Source: Temnothorax longispinosus
Lineage: Eukaryota > Arthropoda > Insecta > Hymenoptera > Formicidae
Length of the DNA: 64,000 bases
NCBI RefSeq assembly: GCF_030848805.1
Contig: NC_092359.1
Span: 18,565,579 to 18,629,578 of the forward strand
Direction: 5' to 3'
Position numbers and translations under genes: made by a program. Numbering within the stretch: position 1 is the stretch's first letter; every line of letters starts with the position of its first letter. Shown here piece by piece: positions 1 through 13,922 of this stretch. Below the pieces are notes generated by a model. That model had not been told where the DNA came from and did no database searches. It saw only the letters and a program-made list of their open reading frames with translations.

Positions 1-46
1 GCACCCTCAACTTAACATCTAATAACGATCTCGTTGCGGTACTTAC

Positions 47-1108
47 CGGACTCCGAGATGGATGGGCTACCTGCAGACCTATCCGAGTTACTGGAGCTTC
101 CAGTCGAGCTGGTGGACGCCGTGCCCAGGGAGCACTCGGAGATGCTGCGTCGCTTGGACAGCATCGCCGCGGAGGCGGCAGCGGCGACGGAGCCGGTCGG
201 CGCGCTCGTGCTGAGCCCGTGGAGGCCGTGAAGCGCATGAAGGCCATGGAGGCCGGTCTGGTTCGTCAGCTGCTCGAGTCGCCGTCTCAGGAACCTGTGC
301 TCGCGCGACAGCTGTTCCTTGTGTATGTTGTGCTTACGCTCGCGGTCCTCCAGGCTCTGTAACCCAGACGATATGACACGTGGTTAGTATCGTGTAGCTA
401 TAGCATAATAATAATAGTTTATGGTATAATATATGTACGTGCAGTTTAAAATATAGTATACAGGGTAGTTGTATATATATTATAGTATATGTGTAATATT
501 AATTTTAAAAAATATATAATTAGATAAATATATATCAATACTATATATATTTTTATATTTTATAGTATATATATATCTATATATATTATGTACTCTTATA
601 CATTTTATAATATTTATTGATGATTTAGCGCTTCGGTTTAATGCTGATATGTCGTGAAATGTGAATCTATTCATTGTACATAAAAAGTTTTGGTTTAATT
701 AACTATTTATCATCAAATATCTCTCGGTTTCACTTTGTTCTGAGAGCTGCCAATAGGATCGACGCCGGCCGATAATCGGTTTCCTTTGTATTGTATGCGG
801 CATGCTATTTCGTAACGCAACAGCGAGCGCTTACCAAGAAGAGGCCGACCAATTCCGGTGCAAATCACCGAACAGGAAATAATCGAATGCAACTAAATGC
901 GTATTCTACTGTATAGTATTTGATATGCGTAGATTCGACGGCTGTGCGAATTGTGGAAGTTGAAAATGTAAAATTCTGAATTATCTTTTTTTAACTCCAA
1001 TTTTACGATTTTATTTCGAAAGTTTAAAAAAATTTTAATTTTAGCATTTTTGAATTTTAAATCTAAAGTCTCTCGAGATTTGAAGTGTATTAACCAGAAA
1101 TTTTGTTC

Positions 1109-1151
<43 letters not shown>

Positions 1152-4100
1152 TATTGGTCATTCCTAAAAAAAATTTTGACGTTAAGGCAAAGATTGGCAG
1201 ATTTTGCGACTGTTAGTTATGTTCCCATAGTGAAAAATTTAGGGCGGTAAGATAACTCAGAATCAACGGCGCTTTAGATATAGGGTGGATGGCACCAGGG
1301 TGGAAGTAGCTCCGCGACGAAATCACCTGATCGCGGATTAAGGCTTCACCCGACAGGCGATGTGTCTGTGTGTGCGTGTTTATGGCAGCGCGGTTGACAT
1401 CACGCGCTCGTAGAAAATTTCCGGGTTTCGTGCTTTCCATTTTACTCGATATGAATTTACAACGGAGATAAAACGAGGCTAAGAAAAGCGTCAAGCGGAG
1501 CGTACCCCGCCGTAAAGTCAATCGACCGACCTCAGAAGTGAGACTCGGCTCACTTTTACCATTTACATTGCGCCGGTCGATACTGCTTACTGCTTGTAAT
1601 ATAATCGGCATCGAAATTGTTGCAATGTTTTACGTCACGTATTAATGGGGAACGTATTCAATCCCATCATAAAATTGTTTTACATAAAACGGTTTTTCTA
1701 CGCGTATAGATGAAAAAGTACCGTAGTGACATTAAAAAGAACAATTTCAAAGTCATGAAAAATATGCTAATATCATTTCAATAACGTGAACTAATCGAGT
1801 TCTATTAGATTTAATATTGTTGCTAATTTTTCCGCATCTCACACAAAAATTGATAATACTTATTTATTTAAATATTTACGTTTGAAAAAGTAAGCTGTCA
1901 TATCAAGCGCAAAAATTAAAAAATTGCACATCTCATGATCTTTTATTATAAATAAAAATATTTCAAGTATCGTTCGACCTATTCTTTACGTCCATTTATC
2001 GTTACATATACCTAGCCAAATTTACAGGGATAGGGGTGAGAAAGAAAAGAATAATTAGCGACGGAAACGTCTACCGAAGTGTGAAAAGAATCACGAAGGC
2101 CAGGCGAAACAGAAAGGAAGAAGTTCAAAGGCGGACAAATGAAGACTTACACGCCGCCAACCTCGCAAAATACGAATCGCTTCAACCCTCCACCTCTGCC
2201 CCATCCCTTCCCCCACGTCTTACTTCCTCGCGGGGGAAAGGAGTGTAAACCACCGCTATAGAAACGACACTTTCATGTCTCCTAGTTCCTCTTACCGTTG
2301 CCTTCTTAACTTCCATCTATCCTCTTTTCAACCCGCGCTCTCTTTACTCCTTTATCCTCCACCTTACCCCTTTCGTTTCACGATCGAAAATTTCTGACTC
2401 CGTCATAATTAATCAATCCTACTGTCATTGCCGAATCAATCGGGAAATTGCGTGCGAAATATTAAATTATGAAAAAAAAAAAGAGATGTTTCAGTCTTGT
2501 GGAATGACTTTTGTAACGTAAATGTGACCATCAAACGTTATGTATCGCGTTAAAGTCGCTGTTTTACAGCGGTGCCTCATCATTTCTCGATACTGCGATC
2601 TTTATTGCGCTTGCAGATGCTCTCTTAAACCACGCGTAGCAGCTTTCCTCCTCAAATGGCGGACGGACGAACGTTTTTCTCCTACCTAACGCAGGCACAT
2701 AATATACACAGGTGCCCGCAGGTCAGATTGATGTACACGCTGAGTCTCCCACGCGGACTATGCATACACGAATGAACGGTGGATACGCACTGCTGCTTGC
2801 CGCTCTACAGGGTGCCCCGAGTACAAGCGTTCGGATTCTAACAGATGATAAAGAAATTACATCGATAAAACAAACACAGCAACAACTTCATATCGACTTT
2901 TCACGCGCGTATTTATCATAAAATGATACTTTTGTATAATCTATCATTTCTTTCTTATATCTTCAGCCTAATCTATTCTTGTCGGATTAATTTTGTTATT
3001 ATCGTAAATTTAATATAGTAATTCTCGCGCCCGTTTACCGTCAAAATTCCTTTTGAACATCCTTTGGAAACAAGAGCTTGCATCTCTAAAAACAACACTT
3101 TCACGTCGTGACATTTATTTGTAAAACAAGGGAAAAAATTGGTAAAAAAAATACTTACGTCTTGAAAAAAGAGATAAAACGAATCAGGTAAATGACGAGG
3201 AAGTCGTACCCTTCATTTAAGTAGATAAGATAAAGTATACTTCGAGAACACATCCGGAACATAATGCGTGAGCGCGAGAATGGTGAATACCTTAAGTACT
3301 TTTTACGAGGACAATTTGCTGACGAAAACAAAGGAACACGCGCCTTCGTCACCTGTTCGAATCACTGCGCTTCTATCCGCGTCACCCTGTAGACCGCGTG
3401 GAAAGCTCTGACACGCACACACGCGCGCCCGTTTGCTCGGTACGCACGCCATTGTCCCTGGCAGTCTGTAATTTACTAACTACGCATCTATTGTGCATCG
3501 CCACTCTGTTTGCTGCAACACCTTGCTCTGCCTTTCTCTACACCGCGTGGCCCTTCCTCCGCCCATTTGTCCCTTCTGAACCTATTCCAACCCGAGAGAC
3601 AATGCTTCTAATGCGCTTCCTGCTTGTATCTCAAATTCCAAGTTCTACCTCCCTTTCTCTCTTTATTTCTTCGACGTAATAATTTCTTTTCGCACATGAC
3701 ACTCTCTTGCGTGACAAACTCTAAATCTCAATACGGTTGCTGAAAAAAAGGTAAAAGGTAAATAACCCATCTTCTCTGAGAAGTTTCTCGTCTCTTACAA
3801 TGTATAATTATTTCTACAATTAACTTGCCTTCGATTTTTTATCATGTTGATTGATCTACTCACCTTGATAAAACGTTTGGCCTTGGTCAAAAGGCCCAAC
3901 GTGGTGTGCCTCGAGGTCTCAGGCCCGAGTGGCACTAGCAGCTTCAGCTTCTCGAGACAAGTCCTGAGGTGGGCTCTCCTGCAACAGAAAAAAAAGCGCT
4001 ATAGTGACCAACTGTAACATCTTTTATCTTTTGCGTATTAATTATTAAATTATTTTTATTAACATTGACGCTAATTGTAATATTAAACTGCACTTTCGTC

Positions 4101-7100
4101 CTCTGTCATTCTTAGCCAGTTATTATTAAAAATATCTTACAGAACGTAAGAATTATTATCTTAGGACGATGTCTTACTTATCGTGGAAAAGTGGCCCGAA
4201 AAGATATCTATTTTCGGACGCGCAGACACGCACAGTCACGAGGATACGTGGATACCGCATGTGCCGAACACGTGCCATTAGCGGCATTTAATTATAAGTT
4301 TACGATCGCTTTATAGTCACCATCCTGGAGAATAGAGACCGCGACGACGGATAATGGAAGAACGAGACCGCGGAAATTTCGAATTAAGGTGGATTCACAC
4401 AGAAACACATGAAAATAAAGTATCAAAACGAAAGAGGTAGATGAGAAGAAATTTAGAAAATGGACGATAAGGAAAACTCGTCGCTTTCGAAAGTAGATTG
4501 CAGAACATTCGATCTCCTTTTCCTTGCCATCGGATATCTTGTCGGGAAAGATTTTTCTTGTGATATGTGTGAAAAGAGCTTAACTAAAACCCATCCAGAA
4601 ACAGGATGACGCGTTTACACGTACATTATACGAGAAACAATAAGCCCGCTCTGGCTTAATGACGTCATCAAACGGTATTATGCTCCGCGAGCTGCGGAGT
4701 GGACGTGTTTCAGTCGTAAATAGACGCGTTTCTGTCTACATGCCCTTACGTCTATATCTCCGTCTGTACTCGACATCTATACAGGATACGTCTGTCACGC
4801 CGATTGTGCTTTCATCACCATCTTTAGGGCATAATTTCCCTTCGATGAGAATATTAAGGTCAATCATCGATTAACGCTTTCAGATCAAAACGTTACATAT
4901 TCTTGTAATTAAAATAAAAAATTCAAAGTAAAATCCTAAACAAAATTTCAGTAGTTTTTGTTTCATCTTGTACTTTCATTGGAAGAGCCCTCAAAATTCA
5001 CGGGGGATTAAAATGTCACGAATAAATTTCTTCCTGTAAAGATCGTTCTCGAAGAGCACCGCATATGATTCCCGACATTCCCGATCGACAACATTTTTGC
5101 CGTGACAGACAAAGGACAACGAGGAGAAGAGAAGTTGAGAAGCGGTCCTTCAATCAATGGCAGCGTGTGACAGCGACATTATGAAATTCCTTTACCGGTG
5201 GGGGTTGCCCTGATGAATAAATACTTCGCGCGGAATTCTCGCGCGTCGGAGTCGTCGGGGTAGTTCGGCAAAGACGCGGTTACGGCAGACCCCCCTTCCC
5301 CCCGTGCGGATCCGGGAGTACGTACGCGGGAGATTGCCCTCAAAGGGAAAATGCCTTGGGATGCAACGAGCGGCAACAGTCGAATATTGGTCGATAATTC
5401 GCCTAGCGGAGTCGCCGAGCGCAAACCGAGCAATTCGTCCTTCTGCTCGCCCCCCGTTTTCTATTCCGCGATTTCGAGAGATATTGTCCCCCTCGTCTTT
5501 TAATAAATCGAGGATTTGAGACTGAAATTTAAGCAGTTTGCCCGATTTATTTCCCGCGAAATGGAACCAGCTGCGCTTGAGGCGGCTGCTTGTATAAAGC
5601 GCGAACAACGTTGCGTTGCGTAGCCAAGCCTGGCGGGAGCAATGGCCGGCCATGAGTTAGATCGCTTTAACAGCCGCCTGTAAACAGCCTCGTAACTTTA
5701 CTTCTCCTCCCGCTCTGATATCTGCTCCCCCTCCCCTTCCCTTCCCTCCCCCTTGCCATTGTCTATCCGTCCATCCCGCTACCCGCTGCATCACCACCCC
5801 CCTTGTTGCATATTCGTCTCTCGTCCTCCATCTTTCTTTATCCCTGTACTTTGTCTTTACTCTTTCTCTCTCTTTCTCGCTTTTTCCTTTCTATTCTATT
5901 TTTGTCTCCACCTTGCTCTATTACACAATTAATTATTAATGCTAGAACTTCTCTATAATTATATATGCTACCGTGTTGATTCAAATGACATTGTGTCTAC
6001 CACTTATTGCGACATTGAATCGTGAATGCAACTTTTATTTTAAGAATTTTGTATAATTGACTAATCTCTTTATTAACCTAGCGTTTTCATTAATAATCTC
6101 TATTAATCTAACGTTTTTATCGTTAAAAATCACACTGTTTTTTTATCTGTCGCGTAATTATATGCTAATTAATTTTTAATTCTCTAATCTATAGCTCCCT
6201 TAATCGCCTATTTATTGCTCTTACAGGCAATTAATATTGAAGCCTAAATTAAGGATGATAACTTGTCACTTGTATTCTACTAAAAAGTATGTTCTGATTC
6301 CAAACAAAAGAGGATTATCGAAAAATAGTAAACGGTTCTGGATATGTTGAAACAAAATTAATTAAGTGCGAAATAGCAAAAGCGAATTTATTGCTCGTAA
6401 AATAAAATTAAAGAGTAATCAAAAACACGCGAACAAAGCTGTATAGGCAAATTACAAAAAACAATCAATGCCGTGCTCCATTATTCATTACCCATTACGT
6501 CAAGAGCGAATTAAAGCCAAATTTTCTCAACTCCAATTTCCGATAGACTTAAGTCTATAATTAACATCAATCGGTTAATTCCAATCGGTCTTTTATTAAA
6601 TAACTATATTGATCGACGGAATTTTCTCCGACTTTCTCTCATTTTTAGTAAAATTAGTATCCTTGATTAATCGGGCATTAAGCCCGAAGGAAAGGGCAGC
6701 CATTCAGGGAAATCGAGCTTTCGTTTGAGGGGAGGGATTCGGGGATAGTTTAGCAATTCATTAGGACGGACACTCGAGAGTCGAGACTTAGGCGAACTTG
6801 GACTTCCTTCAACTGGCGTTCGCTCTATAGAGAGGTCGGATAAAGAGCGAGAGAGAGGAGAGCAGAGGCATTACTGCAAAATACCGTTTGTAGACACAAG
6901 CGAAATGGGTCTGGCTTAATTAAACTGTACGCAGCTTCCCAAAACGGGATTCCATTTAAAGTTGAGCTTTACCTCTGATCTCCACAAGCTCCTTTTCGCG
7001 GAAGGTCTTTTTTCGTCTCTCATCTTTGACCCTCAGTCAATCGCGCCAGGGTTATAATAATTTCATGGCAAACTCAACGTGAGGTAAATATTTGATGATT

Positions 7101-9770
7101 TGAACAAAATTAATAAAATTATTATTTCTGACATACATTTTTGTAGCTCAATTTTTAATCGGTTACGTAAAAGTAGTAATAATCTCAGTCATTTTAAAAA
7201 AGCATGAAGAATGTGTTAAGCAAAACAGATTATTGTATGTGAAATATTTTAATTTTAGTTTAGTTTAGTTTAGTTTAGAAAATAAGATGTTACGCATCAT
7301 AAAGTGACATAAATCTTTTACAAAAATACATTTTAAAACTTCTACGAAACGTTTGTCATTTTTCAAAATAAAATATAAAGAAAAGTGTGAGAGATTCTGC
7401 TGTTTTATTAACCATAATATTATTATACATTACAAAAATATTTCATAATATATGTTTTAAAATGAGATTATATCACAAGGTGAGAAAAATATTAGCATAC
7501 AAAATTTCAGTGTGCGAAAGTCTCAATATAAATTGTATGGGGCAGCCGGTATAGCTGAATATACGCGCTCACGTGGGTATTCACCGGCACGTGTAGATGC
7601 ATACGGACAGCTGTGTAATGCTGGTTTCGCTTAATTAAGCTGTTTCTAGCTGTGTCGAAATCCTTAGTGAGCGACAAAGGCGAGTCCACAGTGTCCGCAC
7701 GTGCCTTCATTAGGACCCCCCCAATTCGGAGTAGCAAGTCCTGAGACTAGCTTGATCGTGTGTCCAAGGGATTTAGAGGTAAATGCGTCTCCGCCTCGGT
7801 ATTGGGAAACGTGCTTTATCCGTTTCCTGATATGTTTCTTCTTCTTAAAAAAGAAAAAATCCGAAACTGAAAATTTACGCGTGATTGTGCGGAACACTCT
7901 GATTCTGCTACATCGAGCTAACAACACTACGTCTATCGAGCGAGAAAAAAAATCGAAGATCGACCAAAAAAATGGCGTACACTCAAACAGAAGCGCTGGC
8001 CGATTGCCATCTTATTTTTAAAGTCGATGGCACAGAAGAGCGTTATTCTTCTGCTTCCCTTTCGCCCATTGCAGCCCCTCTTTCTCACTATATATCCGCG
8101 GTTTCAGATCACATCTCCCTCGGCAACTTGATCTTGACCTTTCGAACCCGCACGTGATTGCGCCAGCTATTTCTCCTCGTATCTTTCTCCCTCTCTTACT
8201 TTCTGCCTCTCCCCCTTCTGTTTCTCTACATCTATTTGCTTCGCCACTTTGCTTTATATCTCCCTCGTCTCTGTGTAAAAGTTATGTCGCTCGGGACGTA
8301 ATCGAAATTAATTTTCCGCCAGAGTTATCTTGCTGAAATGCCTATAACGGCATTTTTTGTGCTAGTATCTGTAAGATTTTCAATTCAATTTCTTATATAT
8401 TACATATTCACGTCCCTTCTTCAAGCTTTCCGCTCCGGAAAACTTCGAATAGAAAAAAAAAACTCGAGCATTGGCTGACGAGTCGTTTCGCTTTTTCCGA
8501 GGGCGAGGGGGTAAAACTTCGTCGATCGTAAAATTTGAAGTCTCCCAGGAAGTTCTCTCTTCTCTCCCTTCGCCCTCGTCCTATCTCAATAAAACTTTCA
8601 TCGCGCTTTAAAGTCTCGTTTAGGATCCATCGAACGGACAGCGAACCAGAAAACTTCCCGACGACGTTGTATTCCAAATATAGTTCAACCCTTTGGTCCT
8701 CATAATACGTTTCTTTCATTTCGAACGTCGGAGATGCGAGCAAGCGCGCAGTTAAAAAGCTGATATCTTTGAAAATGATACATTTGAAAAGTAAGAATTT
8801 AACAACCCACAAGTGCGAGAAGGGTATATGTGCGTAGCGAGAAGTGTCCGAATTTTGAAACAAACGCTCATCCGCTTTATTCACATTCGTTGCGCAGTCA
8901 CACGGTTTCTCGCCGATGATAAAATCGCGCGGTTATCACCGGGATCCTTCATGACTTATTCAACGCATGACTCGAGCGTAAAGCTTTTCCCGTCTCCCAC
9001 CCCGCCGACTGTACCCTCGATCCGAAATCTTTCTCTTCTTAATACGGCATGGAATAAGTAGAGATAGAAATACAAGTAATCCGAGATTGTCTTCGCGTTA
9101 GATTCGTGCAGAAGTAAGAGAGGACACAGCTTCAAAATAATTTATCATCAAACAAAATTATCACCTTTGGATTTACCGTACCTTTACTAACGTAGAAAGA
9201 AATTTCTCTTTTTAAAATCTCTTTCTAAAACCCTCTAAAGTATTAAATTAAATATTTAAAGCAGAATTTGATGAAAAAGAGAACGATAAAAAGTTTTTCG
9301 TTAGCTTAATATGAAATATTATAAAATATTAACAACAAAAAAAGGGGCATATACCGCAATAATAATCAAAAATCTAGTAAAAAGTATAACTCACGTCAAA
9401 CGGCTTCATACATCTACGGACAATATTCTCCTAGCTTAGGTCAGGTCAGGTAAGAGGGACAAAAGTGCACGACCATCACGAGTTATGATTACGAGCTGCA
9501 CGCCGCGATGAGAACGATTAGAACCTCGTGAACATTATCTGTCATTACAGACACAATGAGGTTACATATACTTTTCCGATTTCTCCATTAACGCTTCCTA
9601 GATTCGCTATTCGCTTCAAACATGCGAATACTTATGTCGAAAAGCAGACAGAAACAACTATATGATATACAAAAGCTACGGAAACGGTTATTAGAAGCTG
9701 ACCACATTGTTGCGTCGTCGCTGCGACATTAAACTTGGGGCAAACAAACGGGTTTGTCATATCTTCCTTT

Positions 9771-9814
<44 letters not shown>

Positions 9815-12800
9815 GCTTTTGCGCTTCTGGATAAACATCCGTAACCTAAGTTGACCTCTCACCGAGCACGTACCGTGGCTCTTTTCTGGAACGATACAGT
9901 TACTCGCTAGAGCACGTCCGACCGTTAGCCAGGCTCCGATAATCGCGTGTAGCCTGTCTATAGGTCGAACCAGGTCGAATGCAACATTCGTCGCAGTTGA
10001 AAAACCACGATGACGAGCGCTTCACCCTTCCTCCATTCTTGTTGTATAATTTTCGAGGTGTTTTCATTCGCCACGCGAAAGCATCTTCGCGTTCTTAGAA
10101 ATGACGTAATATTATAGGAAAAAAAAAGAAAGACTCTGTAAAGCGTCTCCACGACGATTGGTCGTCTCACAACAGTTTTTAAGATTTCTATACGCATATC
10201 TGAGACGCTGAGACAGAGCGCGCATCACCTCTCGAAAATCTCTTTGAGCGCAAAAAATTTTAGCATTTAGTGAAGTTGGATTATCATACGGCGAATTGTC
10301 ATCAGCATCGCAGAACGAGATACGAAGAGCGAATGATGAGAACGCGACCTCGTTGTCGAATCGACACGCGGCTTAACCTTTGGATTGCTGACGATTTCAC
10401 AAATCAAGGGGGTCCGAGCGTCTAACGAACACGAATGTGCGAGAGTACCGCTTTGGTTCACTTTCACCTGCGCGGGTTCGATGTACTCGGCAACGCAATT
10501 GCAATGGCACGGTATACACATCACGTTGAGCTACGTCCAACGGAATAGTACTTGGAATCGTAGAAAAAAAATCTCCGTCTCCGAGAAAATCTCTTTCAAA
10601 TATGTAAGTATACGGATAGCGTGTCGAATAAATATCTGATTACCGGCGAGAAAACAAAAAAAGTAAGTAAAAAATACAGCGTAATATTTTTATTGGTCGC
10701 GCAATTTCGAAGAAATATATAATTTTGATTCAAATAAATCTTTTTACACGTAAAGTACATCATCATCTTTGTGTTCGAAATCTTATCCCAGATATTGTAC
10801 TAATTTCAAGAAATGTATCTTGAGATTTATTTTTTTTCTTTTAGGAGTCATGATTTATATATATTTAACATCCATTGACGTATATGTATCTTTATGGTAC
10901 TCTTTTAATTTGAGTTTCAAATTAACATAACTCAATAATAGAGATAAAAGAAGATATAGAATATATTCGTGCAATTGGGTAGAAGCGAGCCACAAATTAA
11001 ATAAAGAATTACTGGAGTAAAATATCAGGTTCGATCTTAAAGTTTGCATTGTTCAAACACCGGAAAATTTCGAATGAAGATTTAATGAACGTCGTGAAAA
11101 TCTGAGGACAGAAGGAAAGGAAAAAAAAAGGAATCACGAAAGGTTACGACGTGCGGCACGATCTCGCGGAAAGGAAAGGAAGAAGAAAAAGGAAAAAAAA
11201 AGAAGCAATGGAGGCCGACACTCCGCTCGGATACCAGTTGGCACAATCTATTAAACGCGATCTTTGCTAGACACGACCCACACAACCGCTGGAAAGAAAA
11301 AAAAAGAAAGAGACCAATCGCCATCCCAAATGCCGAGAATCCACACCGGAACAAGGAAGAACGAAAGCAAATAAAAGATCCGCGGGCGTTGACCCTTTCC
11401 AATAGCATAGCATTTGTAACTTCTTCAGATTTCCATGATTGGAAATATGGAAATATTTAAACAACCAACATAAGGTAAATTATTAAAAATTTTAGAGTTT
11501 TCAAAAGTAGAAATTTAATATTGTATTCAATTTCAAAATCGTGCAATGTACGAATTCCTCATTAGCTTCTATGTTTTTCATAAGTTTACTGTAACTTAAA
11601 AAAAGTCATAGACACTTCGCAAAAGTTTGAAATATACTTAAACAAGATCTATACCAAAGCAAAAATTTACAAAAAATTATAAGAATCATAATGTAAATAA
11701 ATTGTATCTAAAAAGAAAAGAACAGTTGCAAAGTAGAAACTAAATATGGTCATTTGAGAAAAAGTAATCTTAATTATTGCAACAAGTGTGTATTGCTAAA
11801 ATCAATGACAAGAGATTATTTCTTAAGAATGCGATTCATACCGGACCTATCAACCTGTTTCCTTCCAATTTCCCCCGTATTTCTTTCATAAGAACCCCTT
11901 TCTAAGGCGAACCGACGAACAAGTCGTGATCCCGACGTTCCTGCTGGCTTCGCAGGACTTGATCGTTAAGGAAGAGAGCGGGACAGAGCAGGAGAGGAAG
12001 GAAGGAGGAATCCCCAAAGTGCACCTCCGCTCTAAATCCTGAGACTCCTGCCCCATAGAATTAGGTAGAGGTCCTTCAGCACGGTGGAAGTTAGGTTTCC
12101 TTCCTGAAGGTCCAATCCCTTTCAGCGATAGGGGTATATCCCCGAGGACGACGTCGTTCGCATTGCGGTGAGAAGGAAACGGGATGATAAGGAGAAGATG
12201 GAGGATAACGGGGAAAGGGGTCTTATCCAATAGCTGATCCCGAATGTCCCTAACGAGCACAATAGGTCAGGTATTGCGCGCAAGCTTTCGCTGACTCGAC
12301 TCGCACCTCCCGACTCCCGATTCGTCCGCAATAAAAAGTGTGCAGGACGAGTTATATGATTCGATCGTTTCGTCCGAATTATTTAAGTATCGGATTGACC
12401 GGCGGATCTATATAAAAGACTATTTCGTATCATGTGCAGGCATCTCAACAAATAAGGAACTCAAGCGGAAAACAAAACAGCGAAAAAGAAACATCGAAAT
12501 AAAGACTGTTCTTTCATTGCACAACCAACCGCGCGTTATCTCTTCTTTTTCAGGCAACTGAATGAGAAATTAATAACAAACTAAATAAATATAATTTTTT
12601 CTTCTTTTTTCCTCATTCAGAATAATATCAAATATGTTGGAAAAGTTTGTGGATTACATCTTCGCGAGATACTCAGTATGCACGACGAGTGAATGTTCGA
12701 TTTCCCTTCATCGTGTCCTCACTTCCGGATGGAAATGGAAGCGAGGTCGATCGAATTGGCTCTCGTGCGGGGAATCAGTAGGAGGAACTATTCCGGAATC

Positions 12801-13881
12801 GCACGGACGGCTCGGACGACCTCCACCTTGAAATCACAATCAGAGACGCGATTCGCTTATCGAATCTGCCGCGTCTGATCGATGATAAGCCTTGAATTAT
12901 ATGATAATTGCGCCAGAACATCGTGATGACTGGTAGAAACGATATCTTATTTGTCATTTCTGTTTGCCGCCGATCCGATTGAGATAATAAAAGTACATTG
13001 TTTATACGTTACAGTTTGTTTTGTGCCCAGGAAGATAAAGTAGAAAATTGGTATAAGATACAACTGGTAAACAACGAGAAAATAGTAATTGCAAGATCAT
13101 TATAAATATTCAACAAAAAATTATTTAAAGCTTCAGGAACATGAGGCGTAAAAGGTGTTGTTAAAGTGTTGCTGATATTTTTCACACACAATAATGCAAG
13201 TAATTTACATGTAAAATTAGTATGGGTATTGAGTGCAAAATACAGAGTGCTGCATAACTTATAACTGTAATTTTAATGATCCTCGAATCAGTTTTCTTAA
13301 AGAACCGATGCAAGAAAATTAGTTGGTTATTATACATGACAATTATTGCAATTTTTACATACTTTTACAAACAAACGTCAAACTCGTTCTTTATGAAAGT
13401 TGACACGAAAAAATTAATTAAATTGTAATAGATGATTTTCTCACCTATTTATCATCTTAATAAATATTATTTTCTCTATTTTCATCTACTTACTTCAGAA
13501 TTTTGTTAAATCAATTTATATTAAAATTGTATTGAGGTAAAAAAATTATGTGAATAAAATTAGATTACATTAATCTTTGGTTTGTATTAAAGAAAAAAGC
13601 TTTTCAAATTAGTAGAAATGCAAGAATTCGTGCGTGAAAGACGGGTTTTGATTCGTAACATCTCATACAGTCCTTCTATATAATTAACGTTATATTGTTA
13701 TCTTGCCATCTTGCCATTTTGCCAATGCCTTCCTTCTTACCCTCTTTTCCACATCATTCCCCTTCCCTCTGTTCGACCACAAAACGACCTCCAATCACTC
13801 TCCAAACCGTCAATGTAACTCCGGTTCCTCGAAAATTACGGGAAACCAATCAGCGTGGAAATGTGCTCCCGTTGGTTTTCG

Positions 13882-13922
<41 letters not shown>

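Noticed and set aside
1112..1149. (TA)n tract as a regulatory or origin element
   Set aside because: Ordinary microsatellite; nothing around it suggests function.
8408..8884. 158-codon minus-strand ORF in the large Mxd intron
   Set aside because: No recognisable domain, no splice context, and composition like the surrounding intron. A single long ORF in a 15-kb intron is expected by chance.
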